Shown one piece after another: positions 54,294 to 64,000 of a DNA stretch of 64,000 nt (the stretch's first letter is position 1; every line of letters begins with the position of its first letter). Origin of the DNA: Basidiobolus meristosporus CBS 931.73 (lineage: Eukaryota > Basidiobolomycota > Basidiobolomycetes > Basidiobolales > Basidiobolaceae); NCBI GenBank assembly GCA_002104905.1, contig MCFE01000505.1:1-64000 (forward strand), given 5' to 3'. The position numbers were made by a program, and so were the translations under genes. The notes under the pieces are model-generated. The model was not told the origin of the DNA and searched no databases. It saw only the letters and a program-made list of their open reading frames with translations.

Positions 54294-57200
54294 CTATACT
54301 TTACGCTTCTTTTGTAGAGCCGAATGCTTAATCCAAAATTGATTTTGATCGGAATCCTCATCTTTGGTAAGGAATTCAACGATATAATCTGTCTCTAAGC
54401 AAGGAACTCTTGCCTCAAGCATAGCGTGAACAAAATAGTTAGGAAGCGTTCGAACCTTGCTTGGTTCAACAAAAACGTGGGTTAGGTGATCTGTCTTGAT
54501 ATTGCGAAACGGTGCCCGTGCTACATTCACCTCTGCATTACCTGCTTGCAAGAGACGAACAAACCCCTCCCGTTTTTTATTCTCCACCACCAGTAGGACA
54601 TTCCACCCGGTGAAGCTTCCCTTGACGTCCGCATTGATCGCCTGTAGTTCCTGTAGTTTGAGACGCCAGCGTTGAGCAGCTCCAACAAGAAGTTTATCTT
54701 CAGGTTTGATGTCACTCTCTGGAGTCCATTCATGCTCCTCTTCCGAAACGAAACCCTCGGATAACACGCTTGCGTCCACAAAGGAGGGTTTGAGGACCCA
54801 AACCCCAGATGCGCATGCTGCCAGGAATTTCTCGCTTCTTGATGGATAACCCACGATTAAGTGAGTGCACTCTGATGTCCATTGATCGGTGTTGATTGTC
54901 ATCCCGCCCAACCGGCGGATAGTTTTCATCAGCCGGTTTTTGGACTCGCCACCCATAGAGGAGAGAAGAAACTTGGGTAAAACACGATTTTTGGGTAGCG
55001 TGCTCTTGGCAGATGTCTGGGAGATAATCCTATTCGAACGTCTTGACGGAGTAGGGTCTGGCTCATCTTGGTTCATCTCGTTCATGATAGATGTGGGGAG
55101 TCGCTGTAAATCCAGAGCTTTCGGAAGTGGGGAAATCTCCTTGTTGGATGATGTTTTCTGTTCAGTTGGTGCTGAAATGTCCGACATAGTTCGTTCTGAT
55201 TTGAAGGACGGTAGTGCTGTGAGTTTGACGGGTGGATTTGGTTCCGAAAGGCTATCTTCTGACTCGGTAAGAGTGTTATTCTGGCGCTGTAATGAGGATC
55301 CATCACTAGTGTCGTTTTCGCTTTCTGATCCATCATTCGGTGAGATGCGCAGTCTTTTGTTCATCAGTAATCGATCAAGTAGTTTTCGCTTTTCTCTCCT
55401 TCCTTCTGGATCATCATACATTGCTGCTGCAGGTTCTTGCGTGGAGTTGATTTCTATATCGTCAGAGGGGTCTGGAGTGTGAGTGTCTTCCTTCAGGTTG
55501 TCTGTACTAGTATCAAATAAAGAGGCGGTTTTTCCACTGATGCCACTTATGTCAGAAAACGAGGTATCTTGTTTGTAGCCACTTTGATCAGCAGCCTGTT
55601 CCGTGCTTGTCCGCACCATCCCAAAACTAGACCGTGGCCTTCTTCGCTTTCGATCGCTGGATGCTCTTCCAATCAATTCCTCAACCGCAGCAGCATAATT
55701 GACTTTAGGTGGTTCCGGTGTTTGCTTTTTTGTGGTTGATACGATGCCTTTAGTATCGGGTTTTTGATCAAACTTATCTACGGTTGGCGTCTCAGGCTTC
55801 AAAAACTCATCGTCCGAATTTGATTTCGAGCCAAGCACTGGGGGATCCACTGAAGCAATTGAAACATGCTTACGGAATCCTGCTTGTGTTGCGAGTACAA
55901 AATCTTGGTCGGAGCCTTGCGAGTTCTTATGATATGAATGCTCTAGGGTACTTGTAACCAGGTGGCTTTTGTTGGGAACATAGGTATGTGGATAGTCCCT
56001 CTCTTCAACTCTTGCTCTAAATTCCTTACACTATTGGGCTCGATGGTTTAGGAAACAAATGAAACCGTGATCAGGAACGAGGAGTTCACTTACTTTTTGA
56101 AGCCATACGGGGGAAACAATTATTTTTCCTTTTTGCTTGGCCATTTTGAAATCCTTGAAATTCTCGGTAACCTTATTACTCTGTATTTGCGAGTTAAGAA
56201 ACTGTATGATAAATCAAAATTGATGCATCTTGTAGCTAAATGTAAAGGATATGATGAACCAAGTGGGTGCAGGACTCGTCAAAAATCCATGCTGATTGTG
56301 CACCCATCTCCCTCGCCAAGTCGCAGAGCTCATTCCGACGATGCTAAAGAGCAAATACACACTTAATCAAGTTATTCTACGCTAGGATACAGTATATTGG
56401 AACATTACCGCCAATCGTTGACTCACGTAGATAGTCACGCCTTGTAGTAAACTTGAGATGTCACTCGGCTCAAAATGCTATACACATCTTGCGTATGAGC
56501 ATAAAAACAAAAATAGCTGATAAATGATGAGAAGCGGCTTACACTTTGGTTTGCTTCACCAAAAAAAGCTGTCGAGTCCATATTACTTGCATCTGGGGTA
56601 TTGGTGAACAGTGCTTGGCCTGAACCATGCAAACCATCGGGTGTCTCCAATTTTTCTAACGCTGATGTCAGTTTCCGTGCTAGAGCGGGGTCTAATGGGG
56701 AGCCCAAACTATTCGCACCTATGGGGCTTCGTCAAGATAATTATACTTGTGATATATGGAGACAATGTGATTACCTGTATCGATGGAGGCGGTATTTCGC
56801 TGAATACGTTGAAAAAATGGAGTGACTGCCGTTTTCGATACGGTGTTTGGCGCCGTTGCTATTTCATATAAGGATGTCTTAAATATGCTTAGGCCTACCC
56901 AAAAATATAAACCGCAGCTTTACCTGGTGACAACAAGGCGTTGAGCGCATCAGTGGTGTCAAAGTTGAGATTAGTCGATGTGAGACCTGGGGTCATAGCG
57001 GATGCAGATCCAACTGAATTGGCACCAGTAGTAGTTGCATGTGATGTTTCTGGTGTTTTCAGTGAGGATAAGATTCCAGTAGTATCAAACTGTGGTCGAA
57101 AGTCTTTCTTTCCGAGGAAGGTATTGTGATGTGGGGTGTCAGCACTAGCTATAGATATTAGAACAAGGTTAACGTGACAATGTTATAAAATTAGATCCCA

Positions 57201-60200
57201 AGCCAACGTAAAATACCATTTGATCCACATCTTCTAGTTGTGGGTGTATCGGTGGTTCCTGTATTGAACTATTGGAATACCGTTTGCATTGAAAGATTAT
57301 GCGAAGACTTACCATTCATGGCTGGAGGGAAGGGATTATTGTCGTGAGACTTACTACCAACTACTGATGCTACAGGATTAGATAATGCAACACAATCTAT
57401 CATATACATGTAATTATATATGAACGATTCTTACGTGCAGTCGCAATGTAGTCGTTGCCATTAGTGGGGCCACGCTTCCTATTGGCACCTAACGAAAACA
57501 AGGTACCACGCACTATTAGCCAGCATAGTGATAGAGCTTATGTAAAAATAGTCAAACCTAGATGATTTCCGTTGAGCGTGGATGTGTCTCCGATGCTCTG
57601 AGCCATTCTGCTATCACCTTCAGATTATTACTTAATTATCTACTGCTGCTACTCCGGAAAAGCACGACTGCCTTACCTATCTTGGACCCAGCTGATTCCT
57701 GAACGTCAGAATGGATACCCTAAACAGATGATTAGTTTAGTAAGTCAGAATCAAATGTAACAGCTGCTATGGGATTTTTCACAACATTTCTAGCTATATC
57801 GAAAATCCAATTGGCGTCTACAACAGGTATTCCCCATTCAATAGCACGTCTATACTTCTCTCCAGATTTTTGTTTGCATATGAGATGAGTGTATTTCTTG
57901 CTAAAGCGCTCACTAAACTTAGCGCCAAGCGTAATACAAAGGCGACCAATATGTTCTCTCTCCAATTCGGTGTAACCAGTTATACCAATGTAATAATTTC
58001 GAAACTCTGTTCTCCGGGAAATCAAGAACGGGTCAGTATCATATATCACGAATACGAGGTACACATATCTCTCCGACCTTTGATTGGAAACTGAATTTCT
58101 ATAGGGGAATATATTACTTTCTCCTCTAATGGTATCAGACGTTGCTCCTAGAGGATGTCCGGTATTAATTCAAAGCCTATAGTGGATTCTGCCAAGTAAG
58201 CCTACATCTATACAACTTTCAAGCCAACACTCGGTAGCTGATTGAAACGGAATATCCGATGTGGATGACTGTTGACTGCGTAGATAAAAATACAATTACT
58301 CTCATTAGCAAATTTGCAGAAGTCAAACTGATACTCTCAGAGGCGAATATTTTACCTTTTGAGGGGAACGATGCGGAAATACTTTTCAGTCGCTGCTGAG
58401 AGTGTGTGAGGAAATTCTGGGTGGAAAGAGCCACCGTTGTCGAGCACTACCTGCTCCACAATTTGTTTCTGTACCAAAATGAGGTTTTCGTTTTAGTAAT
58501 ATGCATTTACTCGAGCTTCTCTTGCAAAATAAATACCTGGTCAGCAGGAAAGTTCTCGCAGAAGAAGAAATATGTCGAAAAAATCCCGGATTTAGTTGGT
58601 TGCTTTGGTAAGCCTGATGTGTTTGCTCTTTTCGAATACAATGTTCCCGGGTCAAATGAAGGTTCTTGGGAATTTCCATGTGGTGTCAAACTTCTGGTGC
58701 GTTTTTCGTATGAAGGTAATTTCTCAAGCGCCTTTGCCTCCGCTGCAGACATTGTGCTTTTACTTCTTTGTAAAAGGTGTGGATTAGCGGTACCGTTTGT
58801 GTTAGGATGAGAATCCTGGTTCATATCTTCAGCTAGATCTTCCCAAAAGCTTTTGCTCTTAGCCATGGATTTATCTGCAGCCATTGTGTTCTTACGAAGC
58901 GTAGCTTTCGTACTTCCTTGAGATAATCCGAGTGATTTATCTTTGTTTTCCCTCCCGAGGTATTCAACAGAATACTGTTCTGTAGGGTGTAGTGTGCAGT
59001 CTCTATAACAATCCTGCAGCCACTTGCTATGTACAATTGTTGGCTTGTTGGTAGCCTGTCGTAATATATCCTTGTCCCTGGAGGTTAAAATTCAACGCAT
59101 ATATATATTATTATACAATAATAATGTGAAGATTCCTTAGTGTAGTCTTACTTCTCGGTCAGTGTGTTGGTGCAAGTTACGAAGTGCGTAACACATTCGC
59201 TGAAATCGGAGTGCCGTGACCCGCCGCCGTCCACTATGATTTTTTTCATGAGCATCATTTTCTCTGGCCCATAGCCATCCCCAAGATAAATATTGCATCC
59301 GTCGAGATACATCGTTGAATCTTTGGTTTCCCGAAGTAGTCGTTGACGATCCTGTGATAACGTTCCGGCTTTGCGCATATTCGAGGCTGCAAAAATTAAA
59401 TGTGAGCTGGCCATAACGATACTGGATGAGCAGGTCCTTTGCTTACCTGTTGACACAGAATCCGGGTTTGCTAAAGCTGGGTACAGGTGCTCACTAACAC
59501 AAACTACATATCCAAATCTTAGCAATCAGCATACATCCCACAGAATCCGCGCATATAATCAACAACAAAATCCACCTTTTCTATTTGCACACTCGTAGAG
59601 CCAGTCAAGGCTGACTATATGCAAATTTCTTTTAACAGCTGCTTGGTATTTCCTTCCCTCTGGAACGTTTGCATGAGTTAAAGAAGTTCTTTCCTTTACG
59701 AAAACGAAAAGCGTAACCATTAAGCAAAAGGATATTTTTACAATCAGATGTGTGCAGGGCATTGTTAGAGCAGGGGAGTACTCGCCACCATTTTCTACAG
59801 TCAGTTTCTCTACAGCTTCTCTCTCCTCTACCAACAACAAAGTGTATTATTATTATTATGAACGCAAACACTTGTAGGTGTAATATCATACCTCCGGATA
59901 GGCCTGTCACACATATGCAGCAGCCGGTCAAAGGTAAAAGTGTATGCAGTTTAGAAATCTGTCAAGTCAATAAGCAAAATAAGTAAAGATTCTAACGCAT
60001 CTCACGGAATAAATCGTACCGTATTCGGCTCAAAGTTTTCGTTGTTTTTGAAATATTCATAGCACTGCTCTGCCCAGAGTGGGGTTAAAATTGGAACCTT
60101 GCATCGAAGTGCTGCCTGAACATTGGAATTTTGATACTTAGTTATTCGTAATATTGATTTGTCGAGCCTCAATGAGCTCCCTTGCCTTGTACTTTTCTGA

Positions 60201-60484
60201 GCCAACTTTGTCTGCGATTAGATGCGTCACGTTATTAGTGAAGTCTGGCTGTATGCGTCCGCCAAGTTCTTCGACTTGGGAATACAACGCTTGCTACAGA
60301 GAGAGGACAATTCATTAGGGATCTACAAGTGGTAATCCAATCGATTTAAATTTTCTACTACTTTAGTCGCCACTGACAAGCCAGTACAGCAAATGATATA
60401 GTCTTCAAATGGCTTTCGTTGTAGAAAAGAGTTGTCGTCGTAAAGCATCGTATTACTATTAACATTGGGCCGTAGGCGAGACAT
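54294..60484 (-). CDS. TOPBP1: TopBP1/Rad4/Dpb11-family multi-BRCT checkpoint scaffold
   Basis: 24 exons: 60484-60362, 60293-60186, 60115-60020, 59958-59892, 59827-59742, 59693-59576, 59503-59447, 59386-59152, 59077-58537, 58468-58356, 58275-58217, 58090-57783, 57719-57677, 57617-57558, 57488-57435, 57369-57313, 57258-57217, 57148-56924, 56858-56775, 56718-56545, 56440-56409, 56343-56260, 56180-56094, 56030-54294; 1529 aa, close to animal TopBP1 (1522). It links replication firing and ATR activation. BRCT repeats: EDYIICCTGL...VTHLIADKVGSEKYK; GCCICVTGL...LDWLYEC; YLDGCNIYLGDGYG; STYFFFCENFPADQ; NYYIGITGYTELERE; SVTIYVSQRLA...PVWLQKC; KFLLSSMGG...CTHLIV; GWNVLLVVENKK...LTHVFV. The middle linker (FRPQFDTTGILSSLKTP) resembles the family. 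It ends in KKRKV, a nuclear signal. Exons 13-17 are 42-60 nt. Confidence 0.88.
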
Positions 60485-61210
60485 GGCATATAATTAGCTG
60501 TATAATATTTGCCGTCGATTCCAATACCTAATTCTGGTTTAAGGGCCGTCACGCGAAAGTAATGAAGGAACAAGAGTCTTCCGCCAGCTCGAAGTCGACG
60601 CCAATAAAAATCAAAAGACTGTATATTTGGTGGCAAAACACAGGAATTATTGTAAATAAACAGTGCTTCCATGAATGTGTGTGATGATTAATATATACAT
60701 AATACACAGCTAGTTAATCACGGTTATCAAGACGCAGTAGCCGTAACAGTAACAGCAACAAAATCCCGATTTTGATGCTACCAGTGAATTTTCATGACTG
60801 CCCCATATTAAAACTTGAGCCTTGATCGTATTCTAGCATCTACAAGTGGAAGAAGTACAATAGCATTTCCTACATCTAGAATTGTTTAGGCCACTGTCCT
60901 AGTCGCGAGTTTTAGCTTCATTATTTAGTTTGATATCCAGATTATGTGATAAATCTCATATTTACATTCACTTTGTCTATGAACTCAAATAGTTCAAATT
61001 CTTTGTTGGTGTTTATCTCATATATATCCATTAGTGTCTAAAAACCCCAAGCTTGATATACATATCTTTAAGACATCCCTAAGCATAAGCTAGATTATTA
61101 AGTGAGTGACTTGTACTACCCCCCAACACTCTATTAACTTAGTCACTTTGACTATAGCTTAGAGGTTCAAATCCTTGCCAGTGATTATTTAGGTTATTAA
61201 GTTAGACTAT
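60485..61210. other. Intergenic, AT-rich, between TopBP1 and the retrotransposon cluster
   Basis: No gene is seen. Around 61160 is a GGTTCAAATCC string like a Pol III B box, with no matching A box or cloverleaf. Confidence 0.4.
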
Positions 61211-61524
61211 ATTGCTGCCATCAAGTGGATCCACAGATACATGAAAGGAACTGCTGATATCAGCTTGAAGCACATATACATTGATTTCAATCATGGTCTT
61301 TTGTGATCCTCTGATGAAGAGTGGAGACTTGTAAAATTGGAAATTCCACCTAAATATTCACCTAACTTAGTCATGTAGATTGTTGCCTACAAATTTTAGT
61401 GACAACTGACCAAATTTCTTGTTGAGATTTACTTGGAATATTTTCACCAAAACATCTGTTACCCAGAACATGAAAACTTGATAAATTGCCCAAACAGCCC
61501 CAAACCTTGCACACATGTACTTGG
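61211..61524 (+). pseudogene. Decayed copia pol tail and LTR fragment
   Basis: 61211-61326 translates in part as AAIKWIHRYMKGTADISL, the connection/RNase H-side motif of copia pol, then stops. A purine-rich GAAGAGTGGAGA follows, like the polypurine tract, and 61327-61524 is a diverged LTR 5' part that ends where the next LTR begins. It appears to be the oldest layer of the cluster. Confidence 0.7.
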
Positions 61525-61855
61525 TGTTGTAAAAATTTGTAATTCCACCTAAATATTCACCTACTTAGTCACTTCGATCATCACCTTCAAATCCTAGAGA
61601 ATACTGACCAAATTCCTTGTTGGGATTTACTTAAAATATTTACCCAGAACATGAAAATTCTCAAAGTTGTCCAAACAGCCCCAAACTTTGCACACATGTT
61701 CTTGGGACATTCCTTAACCTATTCTATGTGTTTGTAATGCCAAGACCAGGTAAAAGTATAAATACTACTTTTACATTCAATAAATCATTAAGTGAAAACC
61801 ACATAATCTACTTGTTCTCCCAATAACTTCCAATATCTCCAAGACTCTTACAACA
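61525..61855 (+). mobile_element. Copia-family LTR with about 20-bp internal deletion
   Basis: Begins TGTTG, ends ACAACA. It inserted after CTTGG inside the older LTR fragment. Compared with 61947-62296 it lacks about 20 bp around 61640. It is followed directly by a primer site and leader (61856-61946). Confidence 0.85.
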
Positions 61856-61946
61856 GGTTATGGGCCCCAAGCTGTCACTCTCTGCAATGTCTACTACTGC
61901 TACTACTGGAATTTTTCCCTCTGCTGAAAAGTTGGACGGATCTAAC
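61856..61946 (+). pseudogene. Leader and first codons of copia gag, truncated by the next LTR
   Basis: 91 bp starting GGTTATGGGCCCC, then the same leader and gag start as the copy at 62297 (STTATTGIFPSAEKLDG), ending at GGATCTAAC where the next LTR starts. It is the 5' stump of an interrupted element. Confidence 0.8.
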
Positions 61947-62296
61947 TGTTGTAAAAATTCGTATTTTCCACCTAAATATTCACCTAACTTAGTCACTTAG
62001 ATCATCACCTTCAAATCCTAGAGAATACTGACCAAATTCCTTGTCGGGATTTACTTAGAATATTTTCACCAAAATACCAGGTACCCAGAACATGAAAATT
62101 CTCAAAGTTGTCCAAACAGCCCCAAACTTTGCACACATGTTCTTGGGACCTTCCTTAACCTATTCTACATGTTTGTAATGCCAAGACCATGTAAAAGTAT
62201 AAATACTACTTTTACATTCAATAAATCATTAAGTGAAAACCACATAATCTACTTGTTCTCCAAATCACTTCCAATATCTCCAAGACTCTTACAACA
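61947..62296 (+). mobile_element. 5' LTR (350 bp) of the youngest-looking copia copy
   Basis: TGTTG...ACAACA. A TATA box is at 62198-62206 and AATAAA at 62220-62225, giving U3-R-U5 order. The element continues past 64000, so its 3' LTR and target duplication cannot be seen. Confidence 0.9.
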
Positions 62297-62309
62297 GGTT
62301 ATGAGCCCC
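62297..62309 (+). other. Primer-binding site, half-tRNA-iMet type
   Basis: GGTTATGAGCCCC directly after the LTR. From memory, Drosophila copia has GGTTATGGGCCC at the same place, which pairs with an internal (anticodon-side) part of initiator tRNA-Met instead of its 3' end. The stump at 61856 has the exact GGTTATGGGCCC form; this copy differs by one base. Confidence 0.65.
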
Positions 62310-64000
62310 GAGCTGTCACTCTCTGCAATGTCTACTACTGCTATTACTGGAATTTTTCCCTCTGCTGAAAAGTTGGATGGATCTAACTACCAAGTGTGGA
62401 AGGTGAAGATGAAGATGCTGCTGCAGGAAAGAGGCCTTTGGGATATTGTCATGGGAGAAGAATGCCCTCCTAAAAACGTGGGAGAGGAAGCCTTAAAGTA
62501 CCAGAAGAAAGAACAAAGTGCCTTTAACTGCATTTGCCTTAATGTCAACGACAAATTGCTAATTCAATGCTCAAGAGCAAAAACGGCAAAGAATGCCTGG
62601 AAGGCATTAGAAGACACCTACCAGTCATGTTCAGCTGCCAAGAAAATGTATCTGAGAAGAAAATTCTTTACTACAAAGATGCTGCCAGGAGAAGAAATGA
62701 AAAATCTAATTAACAGAATTACCCTGCTGGTAGATGAGATGGAATCTGTGGGCGTACCAACTACTGATGAGGATGTGATAGTTACCATCCTGAATAGCCT
62801 GACAGACGAGTTTCAGGGCCTTGTATCAGCCCTAGAGTCCAGAACTGAAGATTTGACCTTAAATTACGTATATGGAAGGCTCCTGGATGAAGAATTAAGA
62901 AAATCAAGCGCCAATAAGAAGGAAGAAGAAAATGCTTTAATAAGCAATGATAACCAACAAAGGAGGTACCCAAGACCCTACAAAGGCAACAGCAACCTAT
63001 TTTGCAACTACTGCAAAAGGAAAGGACACACATCAGACCGGTGTTTCAAAAAGAGAGATTATCAGCAAAAGAAGCCTGAATATGGAAATGCTGCAACAAC
63101 TGAAGATAGACTATTCATATCTGCACTAAATATGACCACAAACAAGGATTCTCAGACGTGGTATATTGACTCTGGAGCTTCTCAACACTTTACACACCAA
63201 AAAGAACTTTTTACCCAATATCAAGAAATTCCAATTAAGAAGGTTTTCATGGGTGACGATAGAACACTTGATGCAGTGGGAGAAGGAACTATCCAAGTAA
63301 ACCTTAGAAGCAGTGAAGGAAGCCATACACTGACCTTTAAAGAAGTACTCTATGTACCAGAAATAGCCAAGAACCTACTCTCTGTAAGCAAGGCCACAGC
63401 AGAAGGACTCAGTTTCAGTTTTGACAATTCTGGATGCAGGATCACTGATCAAAATGGTGCTCATATTGCTTCGGGCATCAGAGATCAGAACCTATACAAG
63501 TTGACTTATATTCCATCATATCTGGAAGCCAATATAAGTAACTTAAATGAAGAAACACCAATGCTTTGGCACAGGAGATTTGGACACATCAATTTTGATT
63601 ATTTGCGTAAAATGATCAAAGATCAGCTAATTTCTGGAGTGAAAATTGATCCCCCAGCTAATTTGGAGCACTGTGAAGCCTGCATATATGGGAAACAAGC
63701 CAGACAACCGTTCAAGAGCTCTGGGTTAATCAAAACTAAGAAAAAATTAGATCTAATTCACTCAGATCTGTGTGGACCTATGCAAAATTTATCCTTAGGC
63801 GGGATGAAGTATTTAATCACTTTTATTGATGATTATACAAGATACACATGGGTCTACTTCATGGAGAGAAAGGAAGAAGCTCTGTCTAAGCTCAGGGAGT
63901 TCAAAGCCATGGTGGAGAGAGAAACTGGTGAAAAAATCAAGAAAATACGCTCTGACAATGGTGGAGAATATACCTCAAAACTCTTCATCCACTTCTGCAA
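62301..64000 (+). CDS. Copia gag-pol polyprotein, 5' part (runs off the window)
   Basis: Open for about 566 codons to the window end with no stop. Two in-frame ATGs: 62301, inside the primer site, and 62328 (MSTTAITGIF). In order: gag (YQVWKVKMKMLLQERGLWD, LEDTYQSCSAAKKMYLRRKF); zinc knuckle CNYCKRKGHTSDRC (CX2CX4HX4C) near 63000; aspartic protease WYIDSGASQHF; the GAG-pre-integrase His/Cys motif (LWHRRFGHINFDYL, then CEACIYGKQ); integrase core with DLIHSDLCGPM and RSDNGGEY, the first two catalytic Asp. The Glu, reverse transcriptase and RNase H lie beyond 64000. The intact frame suggests a recently active copy. Confidence 0.92.
   Translation, partial: MSPELSLSAMSTTAITGIFPSAEKLDGSNYQVWKVKMKMLLQERGLWDIVMGEECPPKNVGEEALKYQKKEQSAFNCICLNVNDKLLIQCSRAKTAKNAWKALEDTYQSCSAAKKMYLRRKFFTTKMLPGEEMKNLINRITLLVDEMESVGVPTTDEDVIVTILNSLTDEFQGLVSALESRTEDLTLNYVYGRLLDEELRKSSANKKEEENALISNDNQQRRYPRPYKGNSNLFCNYCKRKGHTSDRCFKKRDYQQKKPEYGNAATTEDRLFISALNMTTNKDSQTWYIDSGASQHFTHQKELFTQYQEIPIKKVFMGDDRTLDAVGEGTIQVNLRSSEGSHTLTFKEVLYVPEIAKNLLSVSKATAEGLSFSFDNSGCRITDQNGAHIASGIRDQNLYKLTYIPSYLEANISNLNEETPMLWHRRFGHINFDYLRKMIKDQLISGVKIDPPANLEHCEACIYGKQARQPFKSSGLIKTKKKLDLIHSDLCGPMQNLSLGGMKYLITFIDDYTRYTWVYFMERKEEALSKLREFKAMVERETGEKIKKIRSDNGGEYTSKLFIHFC

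Noticed and set aside
61100-61190. Possible tRNA or SINE because of a GGTTCAAATCC B-box-like string
   Set aside because: No A box at the right distance and no cloverleaf can be drawn.
1-64000. CRISPR array, prophage, secondary-metabolite cluster or bacterial operon
   Set aside because: Spliceosomal introns run throughout, no regularly spaced repeats with unique spacers occur, and no cluster-type enzymes are present.

Overview
The window is eukaryotic and almost certainly fungal. Genes are intron-rich, with introns mostly 48-95 nt, GT-AG borders and CTAAY-like branch sites, and CTG reads as leucine. The gene set includes fungal markers: a Csm1/Pcs1 monopolin subunit, a FAR11/STRIP homologue, Mgr2/ROMO1, a GPI-anchored Ser/Thr-rich wall-type protein and a PAN2 of fungal length. 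An early-diverging, intron-rich lineage (Zoopagomycota or Mucoromycota type) fits best. That placement is inference, not proof.

Layout. Bases 1-1295 are wreckage of a Ty1/copia family: solo or partial LTRs, an antisense gag remnant and an LTR palindrome. From about 2.1 to 60.5 kb is a compact gene region on both strands with about 23 protein genes and one tRNA-Leu(CAG). In order: an RS/K-rich nuclear protein (-), PAN2 (-), a repeat-rich GPI protein (+), a giant acidic repeat protein with a frame break (-), an FN2-TM-SH3 membrane protein (-), a small membrane protein (-), eS25 (+), POL5 (+), WAPL (-), FAR11 (+), a small unknown (-), a multipass-glycosyltransferase protein (-), CSM1 (+), AHA1 (+), a LETM1-family protein (-), tRNA-Leu, a secreted HExxH metalloprotease (+), HIBCH (-), ETP1/BRAP2 (-), MGR2/ROMO1 (+), SNU114 (-), a SulP sulfate permease (-), PDRG1 (+) and a 24-exon TopBP1 homologue (-). 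From 61.2 kb to the end lies more of the same copia family: a decayed pol/LTR fragment, then nested copies ending in an intact gag-pol reading frame that runs off the window.

The gene set is mostly housekeeping: mRNA turnover (PAN2), splicing (SNU114), ribosome and rRNA transcription (eS25, POL5), chromosome structure and checkpoint (WAPL, CSM1, TopBP1), mitochondria (LETM1 family, HIBCH, MGR2), chaperones (AHA1, PDRG1) and signalling (FAR11, ETP1). No operon logic applies.

I rebuilt exon structures by hand from splice signals, reading phase and family conservation. In every spliced model the summed exon length is a whole number of codons, which is good internal support. The most notable observations are a 6-nt microexon and a C-terminal membrane tail in AHA1, a multipass domain fused to a glycosyltransferase, a one-base frame break in a giant repeat protein, a GC-AG intron and a stop-free 48-nt intron in TopBP1, 32-37 nt candidate mini-introns, and a copia family with a half-tRNA-type primer site whose ATG is in frame with gag.
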